A stretch of 59,820 nucleotides of DNA, taken from contig CAIVGL010000019.1 in the NCBI GenBank assembly GCA_903905505.1, positions 1-59,820 on the forward strand. The letters run 5' to 3'. Positions 28,376 to 37,068 of this stretch are shown one piece after another. Source of the stretch: an uncultured Bacteroidia bacterium (GTDB lineage Bacteria; Bacteroidota; Bacteroidia; Bacteroidales; Prolixibacteraceae). The translations under genes and the position numbers were made by a program. Positions within the stretch are counted from its first letter, which is position 1. The number at the start of each line of letters is the position of its first letter. The notes under the pieces are model-generated. The model ran no database searches. It worked only from the letters and a program-made list of their open reading frames with translations, and had not been told where the DNA came from.

Positions 28376-29272
28376 ATGTGGGCACTTTTCGCCGTAGCTT
28401 CGGCACTATTTCTTGGCACTTACGATGTTTTCAAAAAATTAGCACTAAATAAAAATGCCGTATTGCCGGTACTTTTCTTTTCAACCTCTACCTATGCGCT
28501 GATTATGTTGGTGCCAACACTAATCTCAGCCGTTAGTCCCGAAACATTACGAAATACGCTATTCTTTGTTCCCACTGTGCCGCTTATTCAACATGGTTTT
28601 TTCTTTATCAAAGCTATTATTGTAACCTCTTCTTGGATATTTGCCTTTTTTGCCCTTAAACACCTCCCTTTGACCATTGTTTCGCCAATTCGGGCAACTG
28701 GTCCAATATGGGTTATTATAGGGGCTATCATCATCTTTTCGGAGCATCTTTCGATGTTACAATGGATTGGGACAGCCATTACACTAATCTTTTTTTATCT
28801 GCTCTCTTTGGCAGGCAAATCGGAAGGTTTTCATTTTAGAACCAATAAATGGATCTTATTTCTGATCGCAGGAACGCTACTGGGTTCAATTAGTGGACTA
28901 TATGATAAGTTTCTAATTCAGCATTTCGATCGTATGGCCATGCAGGCTTGGTCGACGATTTATCAGATTTTGTTATTAGCACCGATTGTAATGCTTTTGT
29001 GGTATCCTAAAAGAAAGGAGAACACGCCTTTTCAATGGCGCTGGTCGATACCCATGATTGGCCTATTCCTTGTGGTGGCAGATTTCCTCTATTTCTATGC
29101 TATCGGCTATGAAGATTCTTTAATCTCAGTTATCTCAGCACTTCGTCGAGGTGGTGTCATAATCTCATTTACCCTCGGAGCAATAATCTTCAAAGAAAAT
29201 AATGTGCTAAAAAAAGCATGGCTTTTATTAGGCATTATCACTGGCGTAATCATATTGCTACTAGGTAGTTAA
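28376..29272 (+). CDS. DMT superfamily (EamA-like) transporter
   Basis: A 298-residue protein with ten hydrophobic helices in two repeated EamA halves. The first half starts FAVASALFLGTYDVFKKLAL; the second starts WILFLIAGTLLGSISGLYDKFLI. Conserved Pro and Gly occur near the ends of helices (LPLTIVSPIRATGPIWVIIGA). Members export metabolites or amino acids; the substrate cannot be told. The gene begins 69 bases after the antiporter stop and may be cotranscribed with it. It ends 28 bases from galM, which converges. Confidence 0.8.
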   Translation: MWALFAVASALFLGTYDVFKKLALNKNAVLPVLFFSTSTYALIMLVPTLISAVSPETLRNTLFFVPTVPLIQHGFFFIKAIIVTSSWIFAFFALKHLPLTIVSPIRATGPIWVIIGAIIIFSEHLSMLQWIGTAITLIFFYLLSLAGKSEGFHFRTNKWILFLIAGTLLGSISGLYDKFLIQHFDRMAMQAWSTIYQILLLAPIVMLLWYPKRKENTPFQWRWSIPMIGLFLVVADFLYFYAIGYEDSLISVISALRRGGVIISFTLGAIIFKENNVLKKAWLLLGIITGVIILLLGS

Positions 29273-29300
29273 TGAAAAAAAACACGCTTTTTTAAAAATG

Positions 29301-30425
29301 TTACTTAACCGAAAACTTATACAGACAGGCAGATGAATAGATCTGACCTGGTCTTAAGACGACAGAAGGAAATTCAGGATGATTCGGAGAATCAGGGAAA
29401 TGCTGGGTTTCTAGGCATAATGCTGAACGAAATCCATAAGGCTTATTGTTCTTTCCAATCTCTTTTCCCTTCAAGAAATTGCCACAATAAAACTGCACCC
29501 CTGGCTCATTGGTAAACACTTGCATAAACCGACCACTTATTGGATCATAAACTGATGCTGCCAGAGATATTTTCTGATCTGCCTCTTTATTAAGCACGAA
29601 ATTATGATCATACCCTAAACCAAAAGAAAGTTGCTCATGTTTGTCGTTGATTCTAGAACCAACAGTGGTTGGTGAAGTGAAATCAAACGGAGTACCTTTT
29701 ACGGGCTCCAATTTACCCGTCGGGATAAGTGTAGAATCAACAGGGGTAAAATGATCGGCATTAATCATCAACACATGATCAAGAATATCGCTATTTCCTG
29801 CACCATGAAGATTGAAATAGCTATGATTCGTTAGGTTAATTACAGTTGGTTTATTGGTGCTTGCCGAATAATAGATAGAGACTTCATTTTGGTCAGTCAG
29901 ACGGTAAACGATCATCACTTTTAGCATTCCTGGATACCCTTCATCCATATCTGGAGACACCAAGGTTAGTTCAAGTTCTTGATCACTATTTAGTTGGGCA
30001 TCCCAAATCTTCATAGAAAAACCTTTAATCCCACCGTGTAGGGCATTTGGACCATTGTTTACTGCGATTTTGTAACTTACATCATCTAGTTTAAATCCAC
30101 CCTTCGCAATTCGATTGCCATAACGACCAATGGCTGCGCCAAAATATTGCTCATTACCGTTTAGGTAGCCATCTAAACTACTATAGCCGAGCACCACATC
30201 TTCGAGTTTTCCACTCCGATCTGGAACCATCAGAGAAACTATTCGACCACCATAATTTGTTATACTAAGCTCTAAACCATTCTTATTTTTTAGGGTATAG
30301 AGTTTTGCGGTACTCCCATTTATTGTTTTATTAAATGCCTCAGGATCGATACCAGATTTTAATTTCTGAGGGCTGCAATATACAAGTGATAAGGCAAGGA
30401 GTAAGGAGAGAGTAATTAATTTCAT
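29301..30425 (-). CDS. galM: Aldose 1-epimerase (galactose mutarotase), exported
   Basis: GalM interconverts alpha and beta anomers of aldoses. The 374-residue protein has an N-terminal signal (LLLALSLVYC) whose Cys17 suggests a lipoprotein, though Tyr before the Cys is unusual. Core motifs are present: ITNYGGRIVSLMVPDRSG, GAAIGRYGNRIAKGGF, LTNHSYFNLHG with the catalytic His, and the catalytic Glu in ALCLETQHFPDSPNHPEFPS. Export fits periplasmic sugar handling. A TATCTTTG -7-like box lies at 30456-30463. Transcribed alone. Confidence 0.87.
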   Translation of the reverse strand: MKLITLSLLLALSLVYCSPQKLKSGIDPEAFNKTINGSTAKLYTLKNKNGLELSITNYGGRIVSLMVPDRSGKLEDVVLGYSSLDGYLNGNEQYFGAAIGRYGNRIAKGGFKLDDVSYKIAVNNGPNALHGGIKGFSMKIWDAQLNSDQELELTLVSPDMDEGYPGMLKVMIVYRLTDQNEVSIYYSASTNKPTVINLTNHSYFNLHGAGNSDILDHVLMINADHFTPVDSTLIPTGKLEPVKGTPFDFTSPTTVGSRINDKHEQLSFGLGYDHNFVLNKEADQKISLAASVYDPISGRFMQVFTNEPGVQFYCGNFLKGKEIGKNNKPYGFRSALCLETQHFPDSPNHPEFPSVVLRPGQIYSSACLYKFSVK

Positions 30426-30592
30426 CGGTTAATTATTTAGCAGGTTGAATAGTTACAAAGATAAACAATATATTTTATTGGTTTTGAAGTTAAAATCTCA
30501 CTAAAAAAAATTAATTTGCACCATCTAAACAAGAATAAATAGTTCTTCGATCGATCTATTTTCCAATACGAACCCTCAAAAACTAACAATTC

Positions 30593-31897
30593 ATGAAAGA
30601 AACAAACCAAGCAACACGTCGAGATTTCCTTAAGAAATCGGCTGCGGCATCAGCCATTCTGACGATCCCCAGCATTATTCCAGCTCAGGCATTTGGAGCC
30701 AATGATCGCATCAATGCGGCTGTCTTAGGTCTAAATAGCCGAGGAAAGAGTCATATTGAAGGATTGATGAAGCAGAAAAATGTGCAAATCAAAACATTTG
30801 TTGATCCTGATCTTATTGTCGCGAATGAAAGAGCGAAAGAATTTGAGAAAACTTACGGCTCAAAAGTTAATGTCATTCAAGATATGCGCAGGGTTTTCGA
30901 CAACAAGGACATTGATGTGGTTACCATTGCAACGCCGAATCACTGGCATGCATTAGCTACGATATGGGCTTGTCAGGCGGGTAAAGATGTCTATGTTGAG
31001 AAACCTGGATCGCATAATATCTGGGAAGGACGTAAGATGGTTGAAGCGGTTCACAAATACGACCGTATCGTACAACATGGTGTTCAACTGCGCAGTTCTG
31101 TGGCTATTCGAGAGGCCATGCAGCTTCTACGCGACGGATATATTGGCAAAGTATATATGGCAAGAGGGCTTGTATTTAGAAAGAGGCCTGATATTGGAAA
31201 TAAGCCTTTAGAAAATGTTCCGGAAGGATTAAACTATGATTTATGGACTGGTCCAGCACCGAAACGTCCATTTACCAAAAATCTCGTCCATTACAACTGG
31301 CATTGGCATTGGGATTATGGCAATGGTGATGTTGGAAACCAAGGAATCCATGAGACAGACCTTTGTATGTGGGGATTAAATGTTGGTTTACCATCAAAGA
31401 TTACTGCTATGGGTGGAAAATTCTTATGGGATGATTGCAAGGAGACTCCTGAACTACTAAGTTCTATTTACCACTATCCAGATGAGAAAAAAATCATCCA
31501 GTTTGAAGTACGTCCTTGGCATACCAATGCTGAAGATGGCTCAACAGTTGGAAACATCTTTTATGGCGATAAAGGTTATATGGTTATCAAAGGTTACGAC
31601 AGCTATGAGACCTTCCTTGGAGATGACAAAACACCAGGAAAAAAAGGGAAAGAAGGTGGCGATCACTTTAAGAACTTTATTGATGCCGTGCGGGCTCATG
31701 ACTCTTCGATGTTGCATGGTCCAGTTGAAAGTGCACACCTCTCCTCTTCATTAGCTCATTTAGGAAATATAGCTTATCGGACTGGCAGAGTCTTAACCTT
31801 CAATCCAAAATCGGAATCTTTCGTAAACGACCCGGAAGCCGACCGAATGCTAACTCGCAATTATAGAGCACCATACATTGTTCCTGAAAACGTATAA
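30593..31897 (+). CDS. Tat-exported Gfo/Idh/MocA family oxidoreductase
   Basis: A 434-residue NAD(P)-dependent oxidoreductase. The N-terminus has a Tat signal (TRRDFLKKSAAASAIL, cut near AQAFG at about 34). The Rossmann fold follows: NAAVLGLNSRGKSHIEGL, a VDPD strand, VTIATPNHWHA, and the family EKP motif with its catalytic Lys in VYVEKPGSH. The C-terminal alpha/beta domain carries NWHWHWDYGNGDVGNQGIHETDLCMWGL, which holds the candidate catalytic His. Such folded, cofactor-loaded periplasmic dehydrogenases are common in Bacteroidota and act on sugars or polyols; some act as glycosidases. It has its own terminator. Confidence 0.87.
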   Translation: MKETNQATRRDFLKKSAAASAILTIPSIIPAQAFGANDRINAAVLGLNSRGKSHIEGLMKQKNVQIKTFVDPDLIVANERAKEFEKTYGSKVNVIQDMRRVFDNKDIDVVTIATPNHWHALATIWACQAGKDVYVEKPGSHNIWEGRKMVEAVHKYDRIVQHGVQLRSSVAIREAMQLLRDGYIGKVYMARGLVFRKRPDIGNKPLENVPEGLNYDLWTGPAPKRPFTKNLVHYNWHWHWDYGNGDVGNQGIHETDLCMWGLNVGLPSKITAMGGKFLWDDCKETPELLSSIYHYPDEKKIIQFEVRPWHTNAEDGSTVGNIFYGDKGYMVIKGYDSYETFLGDDKTPGKKGKEGGDHFKNFIDAVRAHDSSMLHGPVESAHLSSSLAHLGNIAYRTGRVLTFNPKSESFVNDPEADRMLTRNYRAPYIVPENV

Positions 31898-31910
31898 ATT
31901 AGGACTGTCA

Positions 31911-31946
31911 CAAAAAAAGGGGATGCCAACGCATCCCCTTTTTTTG
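31911..31946 (+). terminator. Intrinsic terminator after the Gfo/Idh oxidoreductase
   Basis: GGGGATGC pairs perfectly with GCATCCCC around a CAAC loop, with flanking A7/T7 runs extending the stem. It lies 13 bases past the stop codon and is the strongest terminator in the window. Confidence 0.9.
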
Positions 31947-32230
31947 TCTAATTTAAAGTCATTCTAACATCAAAAAGCGTCTAAATCATTGAACAAATAT
32001 TTATATATTTGATAGGTGTAAGTTTATTTTAAACTAAATACCTCAAAAAAAGCCATACTCTCTAGGCAATAAAAATGATCGAGTATTCAGAATAAACGAA
32101 AGGTCTTTTTAGACCATAATAGATTAAATGCAACCACTAAATAGATTTCGGGACACAGAAGAATAGATGCAGTACATGAATGCTTGACATTAAATGATTG
32201 ACCCAGATTTGATAATTTAATTTTGAACCA
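31947..32230. other. Gene-free region upstream of the DUF4954 gene
   Basis: About 280 AT-rich bases. GGTCT/AGACC around TTTT forms a short hairpin near 32101-32116. TAATTTTG at 32218-32225 matches a -7 box only six bases before the DUF4954 ATG; if used, the mRNA would have almost no leader. Nothing else is recognisable. Confidence 0.4.
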
Positions 32231-34249
32231 ATGGAGCTAAATAAATATCGAAAGCTAACCACTAACGAGATTGACCGTTTAATAAATCAGCATTGTGGTT
32301 GTGATAACTGGAACGCTATTGATGTCACACTGGATTTCATCACCGATCAGATTAAATCTACACTATTTTCAGGATTTAATTTCCTAGGAAGATTCGACCA
32401 AGAGATAACCCTTCCTGGTGGAGTAAAGCTTAAGACAGGTCTAATTAATTCTCGCATACACAACTGTACGATTAAACATAATGCATTAGTCAGTAATGTT
32501 AAAAGCTATATTGCGAACTACACAATCAACGAGAACGTTATAATCTACAATCTAAATGAGCTTGCAGTGGAAAACCGCAGTTCGTTTGGCAATGGTGTTC
32601 GTGTGAAGGTTATTAATGAATCTGGTGGTCGAGAAATTCCAATTTACGACCACCTCTCCTCTCACGTAGCCTATATTCTAGCGTTATACCGGCATCGTAC
32701 TAAGGCCAATCAAATCATTGAAAAATACATTTCAGAGTACACAGAAAGCGTTACGAGTAATTGTGGTGAAATTGGGATAGGTGTTCAGATAATTAATTGC
32801 GGTATTATTCGCAATGTAAATATTGGAGCATATGCTAAGCTTGAAGGAGTTTCAAAACTTACAAATGGAACGATTAATAGTTCCATAGAAGATCCAGTAC
32901 AAATTGGACAAAGTGTGATTCTTGATAATTTCATCATTTGTTCAGGAACTCGAATTACAGATTCAACCTTAGTTTCCAACTGTTTTGTTGGACAAGGATG
33001 TTTACTAGATAAACATTACTCAGCTGTTGACTCTGTATTTTTTGCCAATTGCCAAGGACTTCATGGTGAAGCATGTTCAATTTTCGCTGGACCATATACC
33101 GTTTCACATCACAAATCCACCCTGTTAATCGCCGGATTATTTTCCTTTATGAATGCAGGAAGTGGCTCTAATCAAAGCAATCATCTTTACAAGCTTGGTC
33201 CAATTCACCAAGGAATAGTTGAGAGGGGGACAAAAACTGCGAGTGATTCCTATATCTTATGGCCATCAAGAATTGGAGCATTCTCATTAGTCATAGGGCG
33301 TCATTATCGTCATTCCGACACCACAGACTTCCCCTTCTCCTATTTAATTGAAGAGAAAGATGAAAGTCGATTAGTTCCAGGAATAAACATTCAAAGTATT
33401 GGGACTATACGCGACTCACAAAAATGGCCAAAACGAGAACGGAGAAAGGATCCTAAGTTACTCGATTATATAAATTTCAATTTACTTAGCCCCTATACCA
33501 TTCAAAAAATGATTAAAGGTAGAGCTATATTACTTGACCTATTGAAGGCATCAGGTGATACAGCTCCCTATTACACTTACCATGGCCTTATAATTAAAAA
33601 TAGCTCACTCGTAAGAGGCATTCACCTTTACGAAAAAGCCATTTGGAAATTTTTAGGTAACTCCATGATTTCTAGACTTCAGAATAATTCCATCAACACC
33701 GTTCAAGATATAAACAAAGCTTTCAGCAAGGATACACCTATTGGAAGCAATTGTCAATGGCTCGATATAAGTGGTCTAATTTGTCCATCTGATGCGATAA
33801 ATCAACTACTCGATTCAATTGAAAATGGAGAAATAAATTCTTTAGAGATGATTAATTCGAGTATTGAGTCTATTCATCAAAATTATTATTCCTACGAATG
33901 GTCATGGGCTACCGAAATAATTAAACAATTCTATGGAGTTCGGGTAGAAGACTTAACGCCCAATGATGTAATTGAGATTACAAAAAAGTGGATATCTGCG
34001 GTAATAACCATTGATGAACTACTGTACAATGATGCAAAAAAAGAGTTTGCTCTGATCAAGCAAACTGGGTTTGGACTTGATGGAGATAAAAGTGTTCAAC
34101 AAATTGACTTCAATAATGTCATGGGTGAATTTGAAACGCACAAAGAGATTCAATCCATTCTAGAGCATATGGCTAAGAAAAAAGCCCTTGGAGACGAAAT
34201 AATTTCAAGTATGCTAGGTTTAGTCGAATCTGAACCTATCAAAATTTAA
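32231..34249 (+). CDS. DUF4954 family protein with left-handed beta-helix repeats
   Basis: This 672-residue protein fits DUF4954, a family seen mainly in Bacteroidota. After an N-terminal helical region, residues of about 55-330 have irregular hexapeptide-like repeats with Asn/Cys/Ile ladders (LINSRIHNCTIKHNALVSN, GVQIINCGIIRNVNIGAYAKL, GTRITDSTLVSNCFVGQGC), as in the left-handed beta-helix of nucleotidyl- and acyltransferases. The middle has conserved motifs VSHHKSTLLIAGLFSFMNAGSGSNQSNH and GRHYRHSDTTDFPFSYLIE. The C-terminal 250 residues are helical. Sugar-nucleotide or acyl transfer would fit the fold, but no activity is known. No signal peptide. Its end overlaps the convergent membrane-protein gene by 11 bases. 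Confidence 0.75.
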   Translation: MELNKYRKLTTNEIDRLINQHCGCDNWNAIDVTLDFITDQIKSTLFSGFNFLGRFDQEITLPGGVKLKTGLINSRIHNCTIKHNALVSNVKSYIANYTINENVIIYNLNELAVENRSSFGNGVRVKVINESGGREIPIYDHLSSHVAYILALYRHRTKANQIIEKYISEYTESVTSNCGEIGIGVQIINCGIIRNVNIGAYAKLEGVSKLTNGTINSSIEDPVQIGQSVILDNFIICSGTRITDSTLVSNCFVGQGCLLDKHYSAVDSVFFANCQGLHGEACSIFAGPYTVSHHKSTLLIAGLFSFMNAGSGSNQSNHLYKLGPIHQGIVERGTKTASDSYILWPSRIGAFSLVIGRHYRHSDTTDFPFSYLIEEKDESRLVPGINIQSIGTIRDSQKWPKRERRKDPKLLDYINFNLLSPYTIQKMIKGRAILLDLLKASGDTAPYYTYHGLIIKNSSLVRGIHLYEKAIWKFLGNSMISRLQNNSINTVQDINKAFSKDTPIGSNCQWLDISGLICPSDAINQLLDSIENGEINSLEMINSSIESIHQNYYSYEWSWATEIIKQFYGVRVEDLTPNDVIEITKKWISAVITIDELLYNDAKKEFALIKQTGFGLDGDKSVQQIDFNNVMGEFETHKEIQSILEHMAKKKALGDEIISSMLGLVESEPIKI

Positions 34250-35063
34250 GGATCATCCTTGGATTTAGAGGTAGAGCCTTATACAGAATTGTGGCATCAG
34301 TTTTCGAAACTACGATCTCTATCTGAGGCTTAATAGGCTCGCGATTGAGATGTGTCAACGCATCAAGCGAGCGCGATACTTCAAGCTTACTATAACTTTT
34401 ACGTAGTTCGGTGATCGCTTTTAATCCATCCGGGTCAGGAAGCTCACTTTGCGAAATAATGAATCGAAGATTCCGTTGAAAATCCATAATCACCAATACA
34501 TCACCTTGTTTGGTGATCTTAGGCTCTAGTGACATTTTATTCGCTTCTAAGGTATCTTTTGGAGCAATTTTTTCAAAGAAAACAATCTTAGGTATTGTAG
34601 CTTCAATATTTTTCACAGAAAAAGGTTCAGAAGCCCAATTAATTAGCGACTCTGCATGTTGCTGTTTAATCGAATTGCTCAAGGTTAATTTAACAATTTT
34701 AGCTTCGTGTAGGACAATACCTTTGAGTTCTAAGATCGCTAGTTTATTGCTTAAGTCCAGAACCAAATAGTTTGAATCTTCCGTCGCTAGTGCAAGACGA
34801 GACTGGGTTAAGAACTCCCTTTTCTTTAATTCAAGCAGCTTATCCACAGACTCTTTCGAACTGCCTCCATTCGAAGTATCGGCTGAATCATCTGCATTCT
34901 TACTTGGCTTACCATTTTTCTCCTTCTCTTCAACCGTATGCACCACAACCTTAGGAAGTGCCGATTTCGTGAATACAGGCAGGATTACTGTACTGGTAAG
35001 AATATAAATACAACAAACACCCAGGACTGCTGTAACGATCCAAAAAACTAGTTTATTATTCAT
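34239..35063 (-). CDS. Unknown membrane-anchored protein in the L,D-transpeptidase cluster
   Basis: I do not recognise this 274-residue protein. It has one N-terminal membrane helix (about 6-28), then a Lys/Glu/Asp/Ser-rich linker (about 45-75) that probably spans periplasm, then a mixed alpha/beta domain (about 85-274) containing TQSRLALATEDSNYLVLDLSN and a strand ending LYKALPLNPRMILKF. The gene starts 10 bases after the stop of the second L,D-transpeptidase, so it is almost certainly in that operon and acts at the cell envelope. It ends in an 11-base overlap with DUF4954. No catalytic motif was seen. Confidence 0.65.
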   Translation of the reverse strand: MNNKLVFWIVTAVLGVCCIYILTSTVILPVFTKSALPKVVVHTVEEKEKNGKPSKNADDSADTSNGGSSKESVDKLLELKKREFLTQSRLALATEDSNYLVLDLSNKLAILELKGIVLHEAKIVKLTLSNSIKQQHAESLINWASEPFSVKNIEATIPKIVFFEKIAPKDTLEANKMSLEPKITKQGDVLVIMDFQRNLRFIISQSELPDPDGLKAITELRKSYSKLEVSRSLDALTHLNREPIKPQIEIVVSKTDATILYKALPLNPRMILKF

Positions 35064-35073
35064 GTCAATCTCT

Positions 35074-35769
35074 TTAATAAATAAACACTTTAGAACCTTT
35101 ACTTAAGGTATTATAAATCAACTCTAAATCTTTATCTCCCAGACGGACACAACCGTGCGTGACAGGAAGTCCCAAGAAACGCTGATAAAGTGTACCATGA
35201 AGCATATATCCATTCCCTATTTCAAGCGCATAATCCCCTAAGGTTGCATAATCTATCCGTTCAGAGGAGCGAGCAGACGGAATAGGCAAACCATCTTCGA
35301 TAAAGGCCCAGTCAGGCTTAATCCAAGGTCTTGATTGTTGTTTATTGCGAACCATAAAGATCCCTTTAGGAGTTTTAAAAACAATTCTTTTGGTACCCGA
35401 GATTAGCAATTCATTCTTCCCTGTTGAACACATCCCGGTCTTAATGGTATCCCCAGCAGCGTTGCGCAGCGAGAATCGGTTCTCGGTAGTATTGACCACA
35501 ATAAAAGGTTTTACAGGTTTTAACTTATCTATTCGACTTTCAAGAGAGGCAATATTTCGTCTTGATTTTTGTGCCAGTTTGTCAATACTCTTTTGTGATT
35601 TCTCTTGATAAGACGATGAATCGCCAAACCAACCCTTAACTTGATAAGCTGGCTCTTGATAATCTGGCGTATTGGTGATCATACGAATAGAGAGAATCAA
35701 AAAAACTAGTGGAATAATCCATTTAGCGATGCTTAGGACTAACCGATAAGGTTTCTCTTCGATTTCCAT
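35074..35769 (-). CDS. L,D-transpeptidase (ErfK/YbiS/YkuD family), membrane-anchored
   Basis: A 231-residue protein with one N-terminal membrane helix (about 10-28), a Ser/Lys/Gln-rich helical spacer, and a YkuD domain from about 92. The catalytic region reads MLHGTLYQRFLGLPVTHGCVRLGDKD: His and the nucleophilic Cys of the HGxx...THGCVR motif are intact. Such enzymes make 3-3 cross-links in peptidoglycan or attach lipoproteins to it. It lies between the larger L,D-transpeptidase (11 bases upstream) and the unknown membrane protein (10 bases downstream). It differs from that neighbour in motif type (THGCVRL versus TSGCVAL), so the two are not a recent duplication. Confidence 0.87.
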   Translation of the reverse strand: MEIEEKPYRLVLSIAKWIIPLVFLILSIRMITNTPDYQEPAYQVKGWFGDSSSYQEKSQKSIDKLAQKSRRNIASLESRIDKLKPVKPFIVVNTTENRFSLRNAAGDTIKTGMCSTGKNELLISGTKRIVFKTPKGIFMVRNKQQSRPWIKPDWAFIEDGLPIPSARSSERIDYATLGDYALEIGNGYMLHGTLYQRFLGLPVTHGCVRLGDKDLELIYNTLSKGSKVFIY

Positions 35770-35780
35770 TTTATTATAAG

Positions 35781-36896
35781 TTAGTTTAATAATTCAGCGA
35801 GTGATTGCATTGATCCAACTATTGTAACGGGAGTACCAACAGACATACGACTAAAAAGCTCATCCATCTCACTATTTTCAAGTGCGACACAACCACTAGT
35901 CCAATCGGCCCCTTTACCCCCCTCACCATGTATTTCTATTAATCCACCAATATTACTATTTCTGGATAAGGAACCTTGTTTTTTCTTTCGGTAAAAAGCC
36001 GCATAATCTTCCTCATTGGGATAATTAATTAACATGGCCTTATAATAGCGTGAATCTCCACTACCTTTCTTCTTGATTACCCGGTATATCCCTTCTGGAG
36101 TAGCTTTATCACCTGCAAAGGCCTTATCTCCAATCCAGTTACGACCAAATTCCACATCGTATTCTTTAGAGAGTTTTCCACGATAATATAAATATCCCTT
36201 ATGCTTCATCTTATCAACAATAAATGCATAAGCATTATTCTGAGCAGATGATCGAATGGTTGAAGCGAACCACTCTTGCCATTTGGGGAAGTTATTAAAA
36301 TATTCTTTAATAAGGATGTTAACCTCCTTATCAGCAATACCAATACGTAATTTTCCTTCGTTTAACTTTTTGGTAGCAAGCATAATATCCCCGCTACTAA
36401 AAGCATTTAGACCTTGATCTAAAAAGAGTTTACCAAACTCATAATTTTTTCGAACATTAACTTTCAATGGAAGGTGAATAAACACCTCGTGATAGTTATC
36501 CAGTTTATGTTTAAGCAACTCTATTTCCTGAAGATATTTCATCTTCATCGAATTTTTATTGGTACCTGAGGAGGCATTCGCTTGCTCCGCTTTTAATTTA
36601 GCGGCTAAGATCAGTTCTTTAGATTTTGAATAATTTCGAAAGAAGAAGAACCGCTGATTTTGCATTTTCCACTCGATAAGTGCAGCCTTGTATTTCTTAT
36701 CCGCAGCGCTATAATATTCGGGAGAATAAACATCTGCATTTGCACGCTTTGCTATAGCCAAAATAGACTGACACGTTTTAAATTCAGCTAGTGGGGGATT
36801 ATTCATGGTCAACAGTAGGATCACATAAACGATCACAAAAATTGAGAGTAGGATGCCAACACTAATAAATAACTTCTTTTTCCAACCCAGTTTCAT
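35781..36896 (-). CDS. L,D-transpeptidase with N-terminal DUF4398-like module
   Basis: A 371-residue protein: membrane helix at about 10-31, a helical region, and a YkuD catalytic domain at about 225-371 with IEIHGEGGKGADWTSGCVAL (His and catalytic Cys present). Residues 49-96 align without gaps with residues 38-85 of the lipoprotein encoded just upstream, with 20 identical positions including D.Y.PE, QN..F and FRNY. The pattern resembles DUF4398. I chose the ATG at 36896; a TTG six bases earlier is in frame but weaker. It heads a three-gene operon and may act on the shared-module lipoprotein, but that is inference. Confidence 0.83.
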   Translation of the reverse strand: MKLGWKKKLFISVGILLSIFVIVYVILLLTMNNPPLAEFKTCQSILAIAKRANADVYSPEYYSAADKKYKAALIEWKMQNQRFFFFRNYSKSKELILAAKLKAEQANASSGTNKNSMKMKYLQEIELLKHKLDNYHEVFIHLPLKVNVRKNYEFGKLFLDQGLNAFSSGDIMLATKKLNEGKLRIGIADKEVNILIKEYFNNFPKWQEWFASTIRSSAQNNAYAFIVDKMKHKGYLYYRGKLSKEYDVEFGRNWIGDKAFAGDKATPEGIYRVIKKKGSGDSRYYKAMLINYPNEEDYAAFYRKKKQGSLSRNSNIGGLIEIHGEGGKGADWTSGCVALENSEMDELFSRMSVGTPVTIVGSMQSLAELLN

Positions 36897-36954
36897 GCGC
36901 AATAGATAAAATCAAATAAATAGTTTTCCACTTGGAGCGGTAGCAAAGTAACTT

Positions 36955-36989
36955 AAAAAAAACGTTCTGTAAAAGTACTATTACAGAAC
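36955..36989 (-). terminator. Second intrinsic terminator between lipoprotein and transpeptidase genes
   Basis: GTTCTGTAA (36964-36972) pairs perfectly with TTACAGAAC (36981-36989). On the minus strand the stem is followed by an eight-base T-run (36955-36962). It stands between another terminator and the transpeptidase start. Confidence 0.75.
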
Positions 36990-37008
36990 AATGACCAAAA
37001 TAAATCTC

Positions 37009-37040
37009 AAAAAGAACCCCCGGAAGTGATTCCGAGGGTT
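37009..37040 (-). terminator. First intrinsic terminator after the lipoprotein gene
   Basis: AACCC and CGGAA at 37015-37025 pair with TTCCG and GGGTT at 37030-37040 with a single C/A mismatch. On the minus strand a T5 run follows directly. It lies 28 bases past the lipoprotein stop. Confidence 0.8.
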
Positions 37041-37068
37041 TAAATCTTTTTTAGCTTAAAAAGAATTA

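Noticed and set aside
29273-29300. Possible terminator between the DMT gene and galM
   Set aside because: Only A and T runs around ACACGC; without GC pairs the stem would be unstable.
35074-36896. Recent tandem duplication of the two L,D-transpeptidases
   Set aside because: Their catalytic motifs (THGCVRL versus TSGCVAL), lengths and N-terminal parts differ too much; they belong to different branches of the YkuD family.
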